A DNA stretch of 64,000 nucleotides, from NCBI GenBank assembly GCA_051004015.1, contig JBPCKT010000055.1, positions 1 through 64,000 of the forward strand, written 5' to 3'. Of this stretch, positions 1 through 9,515 are shown piece after piece. Source of the stretch: SXOA01 sp051004015 (GTDB lineage: Bacteria; Planctomycetota; Planctomycetia; Pirellulales; Pirellulaceae). The position numbers were made by a program, and so were the translations under genes. The notes beneath the pieces are model-generated. The model worked only from the letters and a program-made list of their open reading frames with translations, searched no databases and was not told where the DNA came from. Each line of letters opens with the position of its first letter. Position 1 is the first letter of the stretch.

Positions 1-342
1 AAACCCAGTAGTTTTGAGTTCCGATGTACGGTCGAGGAACCGAAAAGGACCACCCAAGCCGTGCCGCTGAGCGATAACTGCTGTATTTCCCGCCGAAGTA
101 TGAGTGCTGGCAGGCTAAGCACGTACAACCCATCTGGCGATTCCACGGTCTCTTCGCCGGTTCACCGGAAAACGACCTGACTTTCAAGTGGTGGGAACGA
201 ATCGCATCTCATCATATTTCCGCGTCTACACCCTTCGCAATTGACAATGTCCGTTCAAGCCAAGTACGCTTAGGTCACATCAGCAGACGCTCATGCGTTC
301 AATCGCCTGTTTTGTCCGCAAATTCAATGGGAGATTATTGGG
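1..342. other. Upstream non-coding stretch, no gene supported
   Basis: No reading frame here looks like a real protein. A possible sigma70-type promoter for the following gene has TTGACA at 241-246, an 18-base spacer and TACGCT at 265-270. The -10 box is poor, so this is only a candidate. The left edge may hold the end of an upstream intergenic region. Confidence 0.3.
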
Positions 343-2826
343 GTGGCCACTAGCCAAAGTTTTCGAACTCCCAATCGCGACATCGCTGTGATCCTCATCG
401 CCGCTCTTTCCGGGATCGTCGCGGCACCAAATATCCTGGTGGCTGCTGACCCTCTGCCCGCTGCCAAGGACATGGTAGAAAAGGTTCTGTCCATCTCTAT
501 CGAGCCGAAGGAAGTCCTCCTGCGAGGAGAGAATCGCCGTCAGCAGTTGCTGATAACGGCTCATTTGGCCGAGGGGCGCGACCGCGATGTCAGTCATCTG
601 GCGACTTTCGCATCGGCAAGCGACGCGATCGTGCGAACAGAAGGTGCCGTTGTAACCGGAGTCACCGACGGAACCACCGAGATTCGCGTTCAAGTTGCCG
701 GACTTTCGCTGGCTGTGCCCGTGAAGGTTGCGGGGTTCGCCAGTTTCCCAAAGGTGCATTTCGTTAACGATATCATTCCGGTCTTCTCCAAACTTGGCTG
801 CAACAGTGGTGGATGTCACGGAAGAGCCGCAGGCCAGAACGGCTTCAAGCTTTCGGTGTTCGGCTTTGATCCAACGGCTGATTACGACGCGCTGACCAAA
901 GAAGGGCGGGGGCGGCGGATTGTCCCTTCCAGTCCCAAGCAAAGCCTGCTGCTCGCCAAACCGGCGGCCCTGGTGCCGCATGGGGGCGGAATGCGGCTGG
1001 CGACGGATTCTCCCGATTACGAATTGCTGGTGCAATGGATTCGTCAGGGAATGCCGTGGGGGGATGCAAATGCGCCGACGCTCGTCAGTCTGCGAGTCAA
1101 TCCGGTCGAACGGGTGCTTGGCATCCAGTCGCAGCAGCAGATTTTGGCAACCGCGGTCTACTCCGATGGTCAGGAACGGGACGTCACCGCAGCCGCGGGA
1201 TACGGCTCCAATGCCGCACACGTCGCGGAGGTCGACCCTAGCGGCGTGATTCGCACGGGAACCTTTCCCGGCCAGGCGGCGGTGACGATCGCCTACATGG
1301 GGCAAGTCGCAACGGTGAAGGTACTGGTGCCTCGCCCCAATGCTCCGCCATTTCCCACCATGCCCGTCCGTTCCCCCATCGACCAGTTGGTTTGGGACCG
1401 GCTGAAGTTGCTCGGGATCCTTCCGTCCGGTCCCGTGGATGCCCCCACTTTCCTGCGGCGATTGTTTCTGGATACCATCGGCCGCTTGCCGACGTCCGAA
1501 GAAGCGCAGGAATTCCAGGCCGATGCCGGTGCCGACAAACGGAGCCGCTGGATCGAACGGGTTCTCGCTCGCGATGAGTACGCCGAACTATGGGCGATGA
1601 AATGGGGAGACATTCTGCTGGTCGACCGTCAGAAGCTTGGCAACCGCGGGGCCTACGAATTCCATCGCTGGCTGCGGGACCAGTTCGCCACGAACCGTCC
1701 GTACGATGCGTGGGCTCGCGACATGATCACGGCCACGGGAAACTCGGCCAAGAACGGCCCGGCGAACTTGTATCGCGGCATGGACAATCCGGAAGGGTTC
1801 ACGCGCGTCCTCTCGCAAGCCTTCCTGGGAGTGCGGATCGAGTGTGCTCAGTGCCACCATCACCCCTTTGAAAAGTGGTCGCAGGATGATTTCTATGGGC
1901 TGACCGGATTCTTCACCGGCTTGGAAAGAAAACCGCTGGGGACCAATCAGGTGCTCGTCTATCACGCGGGTCTGCGGGAGACACGCATTCCCTTCTCCAA
2001 CAAACTTGTCCCCACTCGGGTGCTGGATGGACCGGCATTGACTTCGGTGAGCGGCGATCCTCGTCGCTTGCTCGCCGACTGGATGACCTCGCCACAAAAC
2101 CCGTGGTTTGCCCGGCTGGCGGTGAATCGGCTCTGGAAGCATTTTTTGGGACGGGGCCTGGTCGAATCCGAGGATGATTTGCGTTCCACGAATCCACCCA
2201 CCAATGAGCCGCTGCTGGATTACCTGACCAATCGACTCGTGCAGGAGGAATTCAACCTTAAGGCCGTGATGCGGGAGATTCTGAACTCGCACGTGTATCA
2301 GCTTTCCGCGATTACAAACGACAGCAACCAAAGCGACGAGCAGAACTTCTCGCATTACCTCGTCAAGCGACTATCCGCGGAAGTCCTGCTTGACGCAATT
2401 TCCGATGTGACGGGTGTTGCTGAGCCCTTTCCGGGCCAGCCGGCAGGGACTCGCGCCGTGCAGCTTTGGGACAACCGCTTACCCTCGTATTTTCTGGAGA
2501 TTTTTGGACGCCCGGAGCGGACTAGTCCCTGCGAATGTGGCCGGTCCAGCGAGCCGACCATGGCTCAGGCTCTGCATTTGATGAACGCGCCGGAAATTGA
2601 ATCCAGGCTCGCCGCGCCCACGGGGCGAGTCGCCCGGCTGATTGAGCGCGGGCTGAATCCCCAAAACCTGGCCGATGAATTGTCATTGGCGGCTTTGGGC
2701 CGGCTTCCCAATTCTCAGGAGCGGAAAATAGCCGATGATATGTTTGCCGCCGGAACATCACGCGAAGCGGCTGCGGACTTTTTGTGGACCCTGCTGAATT
2801 CACGAGACTTTTTATTCAATCACTAG
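343..2826 (+). CDS. DUF1549/DUF1553 (PSCyt2/PSD1) secreted protein with two Big_2-like domains
   Basis: A large exported planctomycete protein of 827 residues. After an N-terminal hydrophobic segment come an Ig-like Big_2 module (about residues 50-135), a cytochrome-like motif with CNSGGCH (about 153-159), a second Big_2-like module (about 250-335), then DUF1549 with the CAQCHHHPFEKW heme-like motif (about 502-513) and DUF1553 to the end. The CxxCH-type sites suggest c-type heme binding, but the first has an unusual CX4CH spacing. The start is GTG at 343; the nearby ATG at 327 is out of frame. The downstream DUF1501 gene begins 8 bases after the stop, the standard pairing in this phylum. These pairs are thought to act in the periplasm, possibly in polysaccharide breakdown, but the reaction is unknown. 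Confidence 0.9.
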   Translation: MATSQSFRTPNRDIAVILIAALSGIVAAPNILVAADPLPAAKDMVEKVLSISIEPKEVLLRGENRRQQLLITAHLAEGRDRDVSHLATFASASDAIVRTEGAVVTGVTDGTTEIRVQVAGLSLAVPVKVAGFASFPKVHFVNDIIPVFSKLGCNSGGCHGRAAGQNGFKLSVFGFDPTADYDALTKEGRGRRIVPSSPKQSLLLAKPAALVPHGGGMRLATDSPDYELLVQWIRQGMPWGDANAPTLVSLRVNPVERVLGIQSQQQILATAVYSDGQERDVTAAAGYGSNAAHVAEVDPSGVIRTGTFPGQAAVTIAYMGQVATVKVLVPRPNAPPFPTMPVRSPIDQLVWDRLKLLGILPSGPVDAPTFLRRLFLDTIGRLPTSEEAQEFQADAGADKRSRWIERVLARDEYAELWAMKWGDILLVDRQKLGNRGAYEFHRWLRDQFATNRPYDAWARDMITATGNSAKNGPANLYRGMDNPEGFTRVLSQAFLGVRIECAQCHHHPFEKWSQDDFYGLTGFFTGLERKPLGTNQVLVYHAGLRETRIPFSNKLVPTRVLDGPALTSVSGDPRRLLADWMTSPQNPWFARLAVNRLWKHFLGRGLVESEDDLRSTNPPTNEPLLDYLTNRLVQEEFNLKAVMREILNSHVYQLSAITNDSNQSDEQNFSHYLVKRLSAEVLLDAISDVTGVAEPFPGQPAGTRAVQLWDNRLPSYFLEIFGRPERTSPCECGRSSEPTMAQALHLMNAPEIESRLAAPTGRVARLIERGLNPQNLADELSLAALGRLPNSQERKIADDMFAAGTSREAAADFLWTLLNSRDFLFNH

Positions 2827-2834
2827 GACCACCC

Positions 2835-4151
2835 ATGCTTGGCGATTATTGCGACGGATTGGACCGCCGGGGATTTCTGCGGGTCGGCTCGGTAGCGGGG
2901 CTCAGCCTGGCGCACCTCATGCAGTTGCAAGCAGCCCAAGGGGCTGACAAGCCGCGCAAGGACGTGAACTGCATCTTCATTTTCATCATCGGGGGGATGG
3001 CTCATCAGGATATGTGGGACCCCAAGCCGGAGGCCCCCGCCGAAATTCGCGGGGACTTTCGCCAGATCAATACCGCGGTACCGGGGATGAATTTGACGGA
3101 GATTTTGCCGCATGTCGCCAAGGTGACCGACAAGCTGTCGATTATCCGCTCGATGATGCACAACGATCCGGATCACACGGCGGGCTATCACGTGATGATG
3201 ACCGGCCAGCATCCGGGCACGGGGCCGGCTTTCAATCGCAACGTGGCGAACAACAACGTGCATCCCTCTTTGGGTTCGATGGTGGCCAAGCTCGGCCGCA
3301 GCGGGGCACTTCCGCCGTACATTTCACTTCCCAATTTCTTGAACAGTGGCGGCCCGGCGTTCTTGGGGGCGAGCTGCGCTCCCTTTGTGATCGAAGCGGA
3401 TCCAGCGTCTCCGGATTTTTCCGTGCGAGACATTGTGCTACCCGAAGGTGTGAGCAGTGCGCGGAGTGTCCGCCGGCAAGAAGCTCTTCGCCGCCTGAAA
3501 GACTTCGAGCAGAAGGCCGAGCGGGCCTGCAAGGATGCCCAGTCGCTCGACGTGTTTCAGCAAAAAGCCTATTCCTTGATGACATCCAGGGAAGCGAAAC
3601 AGGCGTTTGACATCAGCCAGGAGGACGAGAAAACCCGGGAGGAATATGGCATGACGAGCCTGGGGCAGTGCTGCCTAATGGGTCGCCGACTGGTCGAAGC
3701 CGGCTGCCGTTTTGTGTCCATCGAAAATGGACACTGGGACACGCATCGCCAGAACACGATGAGCCTGCGAGACCTGCTGGTGCCGCCGCTGGACCGCGGG
3801 CTGGCGGCCCTGCTCACGGATCTAGAACGCCGCGGAATGCTCGATTCCACGCTCGTGGTCGTAGCCACCGAATTCGGCCGCTCCCCCAGAATCAACCAGA
3901 TGGCGGGGCGAGACCATTGGCCGGGAGCGTTTTCTGTCGTCTTGGCCGGCGGGGGGATCAAGCGTGGCCAGGTGATTGGCTCAACCGACAAGGACGCAGC
4001 GTCCGTCACCAGCCGTCCAACCTCACCGGCCGATTTCACCGCCACGGTTCTTACGGTGCTGGGCATCGATCCGCAAACGATTTTGCGTACGCCGGTCGGC
4101 CGTCCGATCCAACTGGCTGGCGGCGGCCGTCCCGTGCATGAACTGCTGTAG
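2835..4151 (+). CDS. DUF1501 family secreted protein (sulfatase-fold-like)
   Basis: A 438-residue DUF1501 protein, distantly related to the alkaline phosphatase/sulfatase fold. The N-terminus carries LDRRGFLRVGS followed by a hydrophobic stretch, which resembles a Tat signal. Family marks include GGMAHQDMWDPKP near the start, SIENGHWDTH and EFGRSPRINQMAGRDHWPG in the C-terminal half. The frame is open further upstream into the preceding gene, but the ATG at 2835 is preferred because it places the Tat-like motif at the true N-terminus. It sits 8 bases after the DUF1549 stop and directly before a pre-peptidase-domain gene, so the three are probably one transcript. The substrate is not known for this family. 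Confidence 0.9.
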   Translation: MLGDYCDGLDRRGFLRVGSVAGLSLAHLMQLQAAQGADKPRKDVNCIFIFIIGGMAHQDMWDPKPEAPAEIRGDFRQINTAVPGMNLTEILPHVAKVTDKLSIIRSMMHNDPDHTAGYHVMMTGQHPGTGPAFNRNVANNNVHPSLGSMVAKLGRSGALPPYISLPNFLNSGGPAFLGASCAPFVIEADPASPDFSVRDIVLPEGVSSARSVRRQEALRRLKDFEQKAERACKDAQSLDVFQQKAYSLMTSREAKQAFDISQEDEKTREEYGMTSLGQCCLMGRRLVEAGCRFVSIENGHWDTHRQNTMSLRDLLVPPLDRGLAALLTDLERRGMLDSTLVVVATEFGRSPRINQMAGRDHWPGAFSVVLAGGGIKRGQVIGSTDKDAASVTSRPTSPADFTATVLTVLGIDPQTILRTPVGRPIQLAGGGRPVHELL

Positions 4152-4160
4152 GTGGTAACG

Positions 4161-6545
4161 ATGATGACAAAGAACCTCCTCGCGGGCTGGCTACTAGTTA
4201 GTCTCCTTCCCTCGCTGATTTTGGCCCAGCAAGTGGCAACCGATCCGACCAGCAGCCACATCTTTCCCGCGGGGGGACGGCGGGGGTCGTTAGTGAATGT
4301 TCGAGTGGGAGGGGAATGCCTTCCACCGCAGACAAGATTTCGCCTCGCGGGGCCCGGCCTGAAAGCGCCCGAAGTACTGGGGTCGCGAAGTCCCTTCCGG
4401 GGCGAGTTGTCGCCGCGCCGCAAGCCGGGCGAGCAGCACATCAACTACCCCAAGGAATGGGACACACAGGTCGAAATTGCCGCGGATGCACCGCTCGGTC
4501 CGCGGCTCTGGTGGCTCTCGTGCGCCCGGGGCGGCGCAGGCGGAAGGCCATTTATCGTCGGCGATCTCCCGGAGTTCATCGAGGCGGAATCGAACTCAAC
4601 TGCTGAGCGGGCCGAGCCACTGACGTTGCCGATGACGCTGAATGGCCAAATCTCTGGCGAGCGAGACCTGGATTATTACTCCATTTCCGCGATCCAAGGT
4701 GAAGTTATCATCGCCAATGTCGTCGCCGCTCGCATTGGCTCGCCACTGGAAACGGTGCTCGAATTTCGGGACGAAGCGGGCCGCTGGTTGCGCCCGCAGG
4801 AGGTGCGCATCGGCAATGATTCGGTGCTGGCTCTGAAAGTTGCCGCGACGGGCAAGATCGTTTTCTCGGTCGCCAATCTCAGTGTCGCGGGGGGACCGAA
4901 CTTTGTGTACCGCATCACGCTCACCAATGAGCCTTTCGCTCGACTGGCTTTTCCTGGCGGGGGACAGTCGGGGCAATTGCAGGGCTTTGAGCTGCTGACA
5001 TTGACCGGCGAAGCCGGAATTCGGCCGCTGCAGCAATCGATCACTCTGCCGGCAGTCCCCGGTGACTTCTGGTGGAATCCGCCCGGCCAGAGCGGTGCTC
5101 TGCCACTCGGCGTGGGCACGATTTCGGAGCTGATCGAACAGGAGCCCAACGAAAAAGCAGGCGAGGCCAACAAGGTCACCCTCCCCATCACCCTCAACGG
5201 TCGGTTGGCCACCTCCGCCGACGAAGATTGGTTTACCTTCACGGCCAAGGCCGGACAAACTGTGTCGGTTCAGTGCCAATCTGCCGGTGCGGGTCTGCCG
5301 ACACTTCCGCTCATCAGCATCTATGATGCGACGGGCAAGGAACTGGCCAAGGCCAGCGCCGTCGATACGCCCGACCGCCTTCCCGCCCTCGAAGCCTGGG
5401 CTCCTCCCGCCGATGGAGACTACTTGCTTTGCATTCGGGACATGCAGCAAGGAGTCGCCGGGGGGCCTGAATTTCTTTATCGCGCCCAAGTTTCAATTGC
5501 TAAGCCAGATTTCGAATTGTCCCTCAAGAACGACTGGGCGAACCACATGCCTGGGGGACGCTCGGAAATCGACGTCCTGGTGCGCCGCCGGGGTGGATTC
5601 GCGGGACCAGTGAAAGTCTCCGTGGAGGGTCTCCCAGCCGGTATACGCGCCGAGCCGCTCGACATTGCCGCGGGTGCTCCCAGCGCCAAACTGGTGTTGC
5701 TCTCCGAGGCTGTTATGGTGCCTCCTGGCGATGCGCTCCTCAAGATCAACGGCGCCAGCGACATCAATAATGTGACGGTAACTCACGTTGCGACCGCGCC
5801 GCACCTGGGACAGGATGTGGAAGGTGTTTCTGTCGGCCCGGCAACCACGGAGTACTTTCACCTTACGGTTCAGCACAAGCCTCTCTTTCGACTGTTTTGC
5901 AGCGAGGCTTATCAATACGCCCACCGGGGGACCATTCATCTCTATCAAATGGAGGTGGAGCGACTGGAAGGCTATAGCGGACCGATTACGCTGCAAACTG
6001 CCGATCGCCAAATTAAAGACCTCGACGGCGCGGAAATTCTGGAGACGACGATACCCGCCGGAGAAAGCCAACTTCGGCTGCCAATTTTTTTGCCGGAGAC
6101 GATGCATATCAACGTGCAGGCCCATTCCAATATTTACGCCCAGGGAATCGCCACTTTTCAGGATAAGTGGGGGCAAAAGCAATCCACCTGCATCGTCTCG
6201 GAGATGCGCTGTATGGTCCGGACGCTGCCGACCGTAACACGTCTGCAGGCACTCGATCGCGAACTCACCTTTGCCGCGGATGAGACCGCCACTTGTCGCC
6301 TCCGCCTCGAACGGACCTCTCTCTTTTCCGGCCCTTTGCAAATCGCACTCTGCCAGGACGAGTCTTGCCGCGGAATTATCTCCGAGCCGGTCATCATTCC
6401 TGCCGGACAAGCCGAAGTCTTGGTTCACATTCGCCACAAACCTGGCGAGAAACTCGCCCCCAAGGCCATGCTCCGATTTCGTGGCACAGGAAACCTGGTA
6501 GGAGGAACCATTGTCGTGGCTGAAGCGGTAGTTCAATTGCGGTAG
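4161..6545 (+). CDS. Secreted protein with two pre-peptidase C-terminal (PPC-like) domains
   Basis: A 794-residue exported protein. The signal peptide begins MMTKNLLAGWLLVSLLPS and appears cut after LILAQQ. Two PPC-like beta-sandwich repeats are recognisable from paired motifs: EAESNSTAERAEPLTLP...ERDLDYYSI (about residues 140-220) and EQEPNEKAGEANKVTLP...DEDWFTFTA (about 330-410). The second half is further beta-rich repeat sequence. No peptidase domain is visible, so this is probably a binding or structural partner. The start could be ATG 4161 or 4164; GGTGG lies about 6 bases upstream of the first. It follows the DUF1501 stop by only 9 bases, which supports one operon with the two preceding genes. 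Confidence 0.82.
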   Translation: MMTKNLLAGWLLVSLLPSLILAQQVATDPTSSHIFPAGGRRGSLVNVRVGGECLPPQTRFRLAGPGLKAPEVLGSRSPFRGELSPRRKPGEQHINYPKEWDTQVEIAADAPLGPRLWWLSCARGGAGGRPFIVGDLPEFIEAESNSTAERAEPLTLPMTLNGQISGERDLDYYSISAIQGEVIIANVVAARIGSPLETVLEFRDEAGRWLRPQEVRIGNDSVLALKVAATGKIVFSVANLSVAGGPNFVYRITLTNEPFARLAFPGGGQSGQLQGFELLTLTGEAGIRPLQQSITLPAVPGDFWWNPPGQSGALPLGVGTISELIEQEPNEKAGEANKVTLPITLNGRLATSADEDWFTFTAKAGQTVSVQCQSAGAGLPTLPLISIYDATGKELAKASAVDTPDRLPALEAWAPPADGDYLLCIRDMQQGVAGGPEFLYRAQVSIAKPDFELSLKNDWANHMPGGRSEIDVLVRRRGGFAGPVKVSVEGLPAGIRAEPLDIAAGAPSAKLVLLSEAVMVPPGDALLKINGASDINNVTVTHVATAPHLGQDVEGVSVGPATTEYFHLTVQHKPLFRLFCSEAYQYAHRGTIHLYQMEVERLEGYSGPITLQTADRQIKDLDGAEILETTIPAGESQLRLPIFLPETMHINVQAHSNIYAQGIATFQDKWGQKQSTCIVSEMRCMVRTLPTVTRLQALDRELTFAADETATCRLRLERTSLFSGPLQIALCQDESCRGIISEPVIIPAGQAEVLVHIRHKPGEKLAPKAMLRFRGTGNLVGGTIVVAEAVVQLR

Positions 6546-6665
6546 TCTGCAGGGCCTTGTCGCCATTTCGCTGGAATTGGTTGGGATCCGACGGTTTCCC
6601 AAAGCCTGGACATCACGGTCCTTGTCTTGCAAGAATGGTTGCTCCCATCGGTCACATCGACCGGC

Positions 6666-7886
6666 CTACGGAGCATCCGCGAACCGACGCCGACAGCAAG
6701 GGCATTCATTTTCGAATCCCCGAACGAGGGCTGCAAAGGCGGATGGCTGCGGCAGTGTCATGATTGCCTTGAAGGCCAATGGAGCGCGGTGCGCATAGTG
6801 GCGGTACGCGATACCGCCCACAGAATGGCCGAGAATCTCGATCGAAGACTCAGGACAGTGCTCGTCATAGTAGCTAGCGCAGGTCTTCCTGAGGTCCTTG
6901 AGTTCCCAGGCTTCATCTGCTCCCGACTCGATGTTCTTTTTGGCCGTAATCCCCGCCAAATTGCAGAGTTCCTGGAACCGGGTGTTTGGGCGAGATCCTC
7001 CCCCGAGAAAGACCGGATCGTCGGGCTGTGAAGGCTCTGTCGCAATGTTCTTCAGATGTGCATTAACGAAACGGTTCATTGGCCGGTAAAACGCCTTCCC
7101 GGTTTTCACCCGTCGATAGAACAGCCATCCCCAAGGCGACTGCTCCTTGGCCTGACTATCTGGCGAGTGGCGATTCCAAGAAACATTCCGCCAGAGAATT
7201 GGCTCATGCTCCGGCGAAGACCGCCAAACGGTTCCGGTATCGATGCCGTAGTTGAAGAAGAGGACGAGTGCGGCGCGCCAATAGCGCCCCACGGGGATTG
7301 GATTGTCCCAGCCTAGCGGACGCTTCATCTTGTGAGAGGCTGTCCGGAAACGAAACTCGAGTTTTACCCTGTGTTTGTTGCGATAGCGTTGCGTGCCAGC
7401 ATGGTTGTTTTCCTCGGAACTTCGCGGTGTGGTACTGCTGGCACATGGTCGCTTGCATCATAATCCTCGGGATTATCGCGAATTGTATTCGGATAGCCTC
7501 TGAGTGGCGAAGTACAGGGCGTTGATCTCCGATTTGGTCAAGTAGTGCCGCCCCGCCACATCGCGCTGCTGCTTCGGCTTTGGAAACCGCGGCGGTGCCA
7601 CGATGATTTCCTGGTCCCAGGCCCAAGAGAGCACGGCTCGAAGCTGTTCGCGGGCCTTGTTCGCAGTGCGACCTGGGTTTGTGCCATCTTCCTTTACGGC
7701 GCGCTCGTGGACCCAGTCCAAGAACTCGCGGATTTCCTTTCGCCCCAGCTTCTCGATGGGCATCCCGCCGCCCCATTGCTTCCATTTCCGGAGCGTTGTG
7801 TAGTACTCGGCCCTCGTACCCCGAGAGGGGCTCCCGGATCGAAGGTAATTCTCCACCACAGTCTTGAGAGTCGTCGGCATTGGCAA
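6666..7886 (-). pseudogene. Tyrosine recombinase (phage integrase family), disrupted by a short insertion
   Basis: Two halves of one integrase-like gene lie in the same frame. The N-terminal part (7886 down to about 7504) resembles the SAM-like core-binding domain. The C-terminal part (7332 to 6666) carries the catalytic region, including LKDLRKTC and LGHSVGGIAYRHYAH with the likely nucleophile Tyr. Between them lies a 165-bp element at 7336-7500 that adds an in-frame TAA at 7473-7475. Removing the element and one TCA copy joins the halves without a frame change and restores LYFATHKMKRPLGW, about 350 residues in all. The first in-frame start is TTG 7886; ATG 7880 is equally possible. Without the insertion it would be an ordinary chromosomal integrase-like gene; no attachment site or cargo is visible. 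Confidence 0.85.
7336..7500. mobile_element. 165-bp MITE-like element with IS5/IS1031-type ends inserted in the integrase gene
   Basis: The element has terminal inverted repeats GAGGCTGTCCG at 7336-7346 and CGGATAGCCTC at 7490-7500, matching at 10 of 11 positions, with weaker similarity extending to about 19 bases. It is flanked by a 3-bp direct repeat, TGA on this strand (7333-7335 and 7501-7503), equal to TCA on the other. That fits the TNA target duplication of the IS1031 group of the IS5 family. It contains no transposase. Internal palindromes are ATAATCC/GGATTAT (7460-7476) and GTGCCAGCA/TGCTGGCAC (7393-7401, 7436-7444). Excision restores the host gene exactly. The family assignment is inferred from the ends only. 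Confidence 0.82.
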
Positions 7887-8124
7887 GCTCCAGCGCCGCC
7901 GGTACTTGCCTCAATGCCTCATCCCGCGATCCGGCGGAGCATTGCGCCTCTTGCTGGCGATCGCCCCAATCCATCGGACGAAAACATCGAATCTCGAATG
8001 CGCCACCATACCTTCCGAGGATAGTTCGCGAACCTTGCCCATTCCATAACGCGTGGCCGACGAACCTTCAAACGTCGGCGTGTCGGACCGCTAGGAGCTT
8101 GTCGGTGCCGACGTTCATTCATCT

Positions 8125-9450
8125 TCAGTCAAACATCTCGCGGATGGGCTCGCCGCTGGGTAGCAAAGGGATGGGTCTGCCAGAGAAATCGGTTGGGGAC
8201 AGGTCGGTCGAAATGCCCAGGAAGCGGTACATCGTCGCCAGCAAATCGGTGGGGCCGAGCGGGCGATCCTGCGGCACGGCCCCCTTGGCGTCGCTGGAAC
8301 CGATGACTTGACCGTGGCGCAACCCGCCGCCGGCGAACAGCGCCGTAAAGACGTTTCCCCAATGGTCGCGGCCGGCGGTTGTATTGATGTTCGGCGTGCG
8401 CCCGAACTCGCCAAACACTTGCACCAGGACGCGGTCCAAAAGACCTCGCTCTTTCAGATCAATAATCAGACTCGATAACGCCATGTCGAGATGCGGGCCT
8501 TTGGTTTTCGTCCCCTCGATGCCAGGCCCGCCGACTGTTCCATGCAGATCCCATTCAAAAAACTCATAGTCTTTCACATTCACGAACGTGGCACCGGCTT
8601 CCACCAGCCTTCTGGCGAGCAGGCACGCCTGCCCCAGCCGCGTTCGTCCGTAGCGATCTCGGAGCCGCGGATCCTCGGCCGAAATGTCGAATGCGCGTCG
8701 CACAGCGGGTCCGGAAAGCATGTCGTACGCCGACGCCTGAAATGCATCCATCGCGGCGAAGCGGCCATGCGTGTCAACATCGCGCCGGAAGCGGTCCAGG
8801 CCCTGCAGTATCCGCAACCGGTCGTCCAGGCGATTCGTCGTGATGCCGTCGAAGAGCTTCAGATTCGAGACACTGAAGTCCGCTTTGTTCGGATCGCCGA
8901 CTTCCATGGGGTTATAGCGTGATCCCAGATAGGAAGCGGTGCTGTAGTAGAATCCTTCCGGTATCGCAACATTTGGCGGTACGCCCCGGTCATTTGCTCC
9001 CCGATACCTGGCGATTATCGCGCCGGTTGCGGGAAATTGATTTTCGCCGAAGACAAGTTTGTTCGGATAATGGCCGGTCTGCAGCCAATGCACGCTGTGA
9101 TTGTGGCTGCCGTCGCCATGCGCGACGGACCGGACCACCGAGAACTCATCCAAGATGGCGGCAAGTCGCGGAAAGAATTCCGTGACGCGCACCCCCAGCA
9201 TCGCTGTCTGGATGGAATCGAACGGCCGGCACTCCGCCGGAGCTAGCGGCTTGGGATCAAATGTGTCGTGCTGGCTGGGACCACCGCACAGAAAGACCTG
9301 AATTACTGCGGTGTCATTGCGAGCGTCTTGCGCCCTGGCTCGCTGCCGCAACATCTCGGCCAGACTCACTCCGCCGGCAGCCAGCGAACCAAGGCGCAGA
9401 AACTCCCGACGATGGAGGTGCTTGCAGTCAGTCGAGAGGAGATTCAACAT
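8125..9450 (-). CDS. DUF1501 family secreted protein with Tat-like signal
   Basis: A 441-residue DUF1501 protein. The N-terminus has HLHRREFLRLGSLAAGG, a twin-arginine motif with a hydrophobic core. Family motifs include LCGGPSQHDTFDPKP, the VRSVAHGDGSHNHSVH region, FVNVKDYEFFEWDLHG and FGEFGRTPNINTTAGRDHWG. The ATG at 9450 is preceded on the coding strand by GAGG about 9 bases upstream. A second DUF1501 gene lies 65 bases upstream on the same strand, so the two may be cotranscribed. Unlike the copy at 2835, neither has a DUF1549 partner next to it in this window. The biochemical function is unknown. Confidence 0.9.
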   Translation of the reverse strand: MLNLLSTDCKHLHRREFLRLGSLAAGGVSLAEMLRQRARAQDARNDTAVIQVFLCGGPSQHDTFDPKPLAPAECRPFDSIQTAMLGVRVTEFFPRLAAILDEFSVVRSVAHGDGSHNHSVHWLQTGHYPNKLVFGENQFPATGAIIARYRGANDRGVPPNVAIPEGFYYSTASYLGSRYNPMEVGDPNKADFSVSNLKLFDGITTNRLDDRLRILQGLDRFRRDVDTHGRFAAMDAFQASAYDMLSGPAVRRAFDISAEDPRLRDRYGRTRLGQACLLARRLVEAGATFVNVKDYEFFEWDLHGTVGGPGIEGTKTKGPHLDMALSSLIIDLKERGLLDRVLVQVFGEFGRTPNINTTAGRDHWGNVFTALFAGGGLRHGQVIGSSDAKGAVPQDRPLGPTDLLATMYRFLGISTDLSPTDFSGRPIPLLPSGEPIREMFD

Positions 9451-9515
9451 GGCAAGATACCTCGTCTGTCAGAGCAACGTCGATAGTCTGTTACAAGACG
9501 GTAGGGGAGCGCTAC

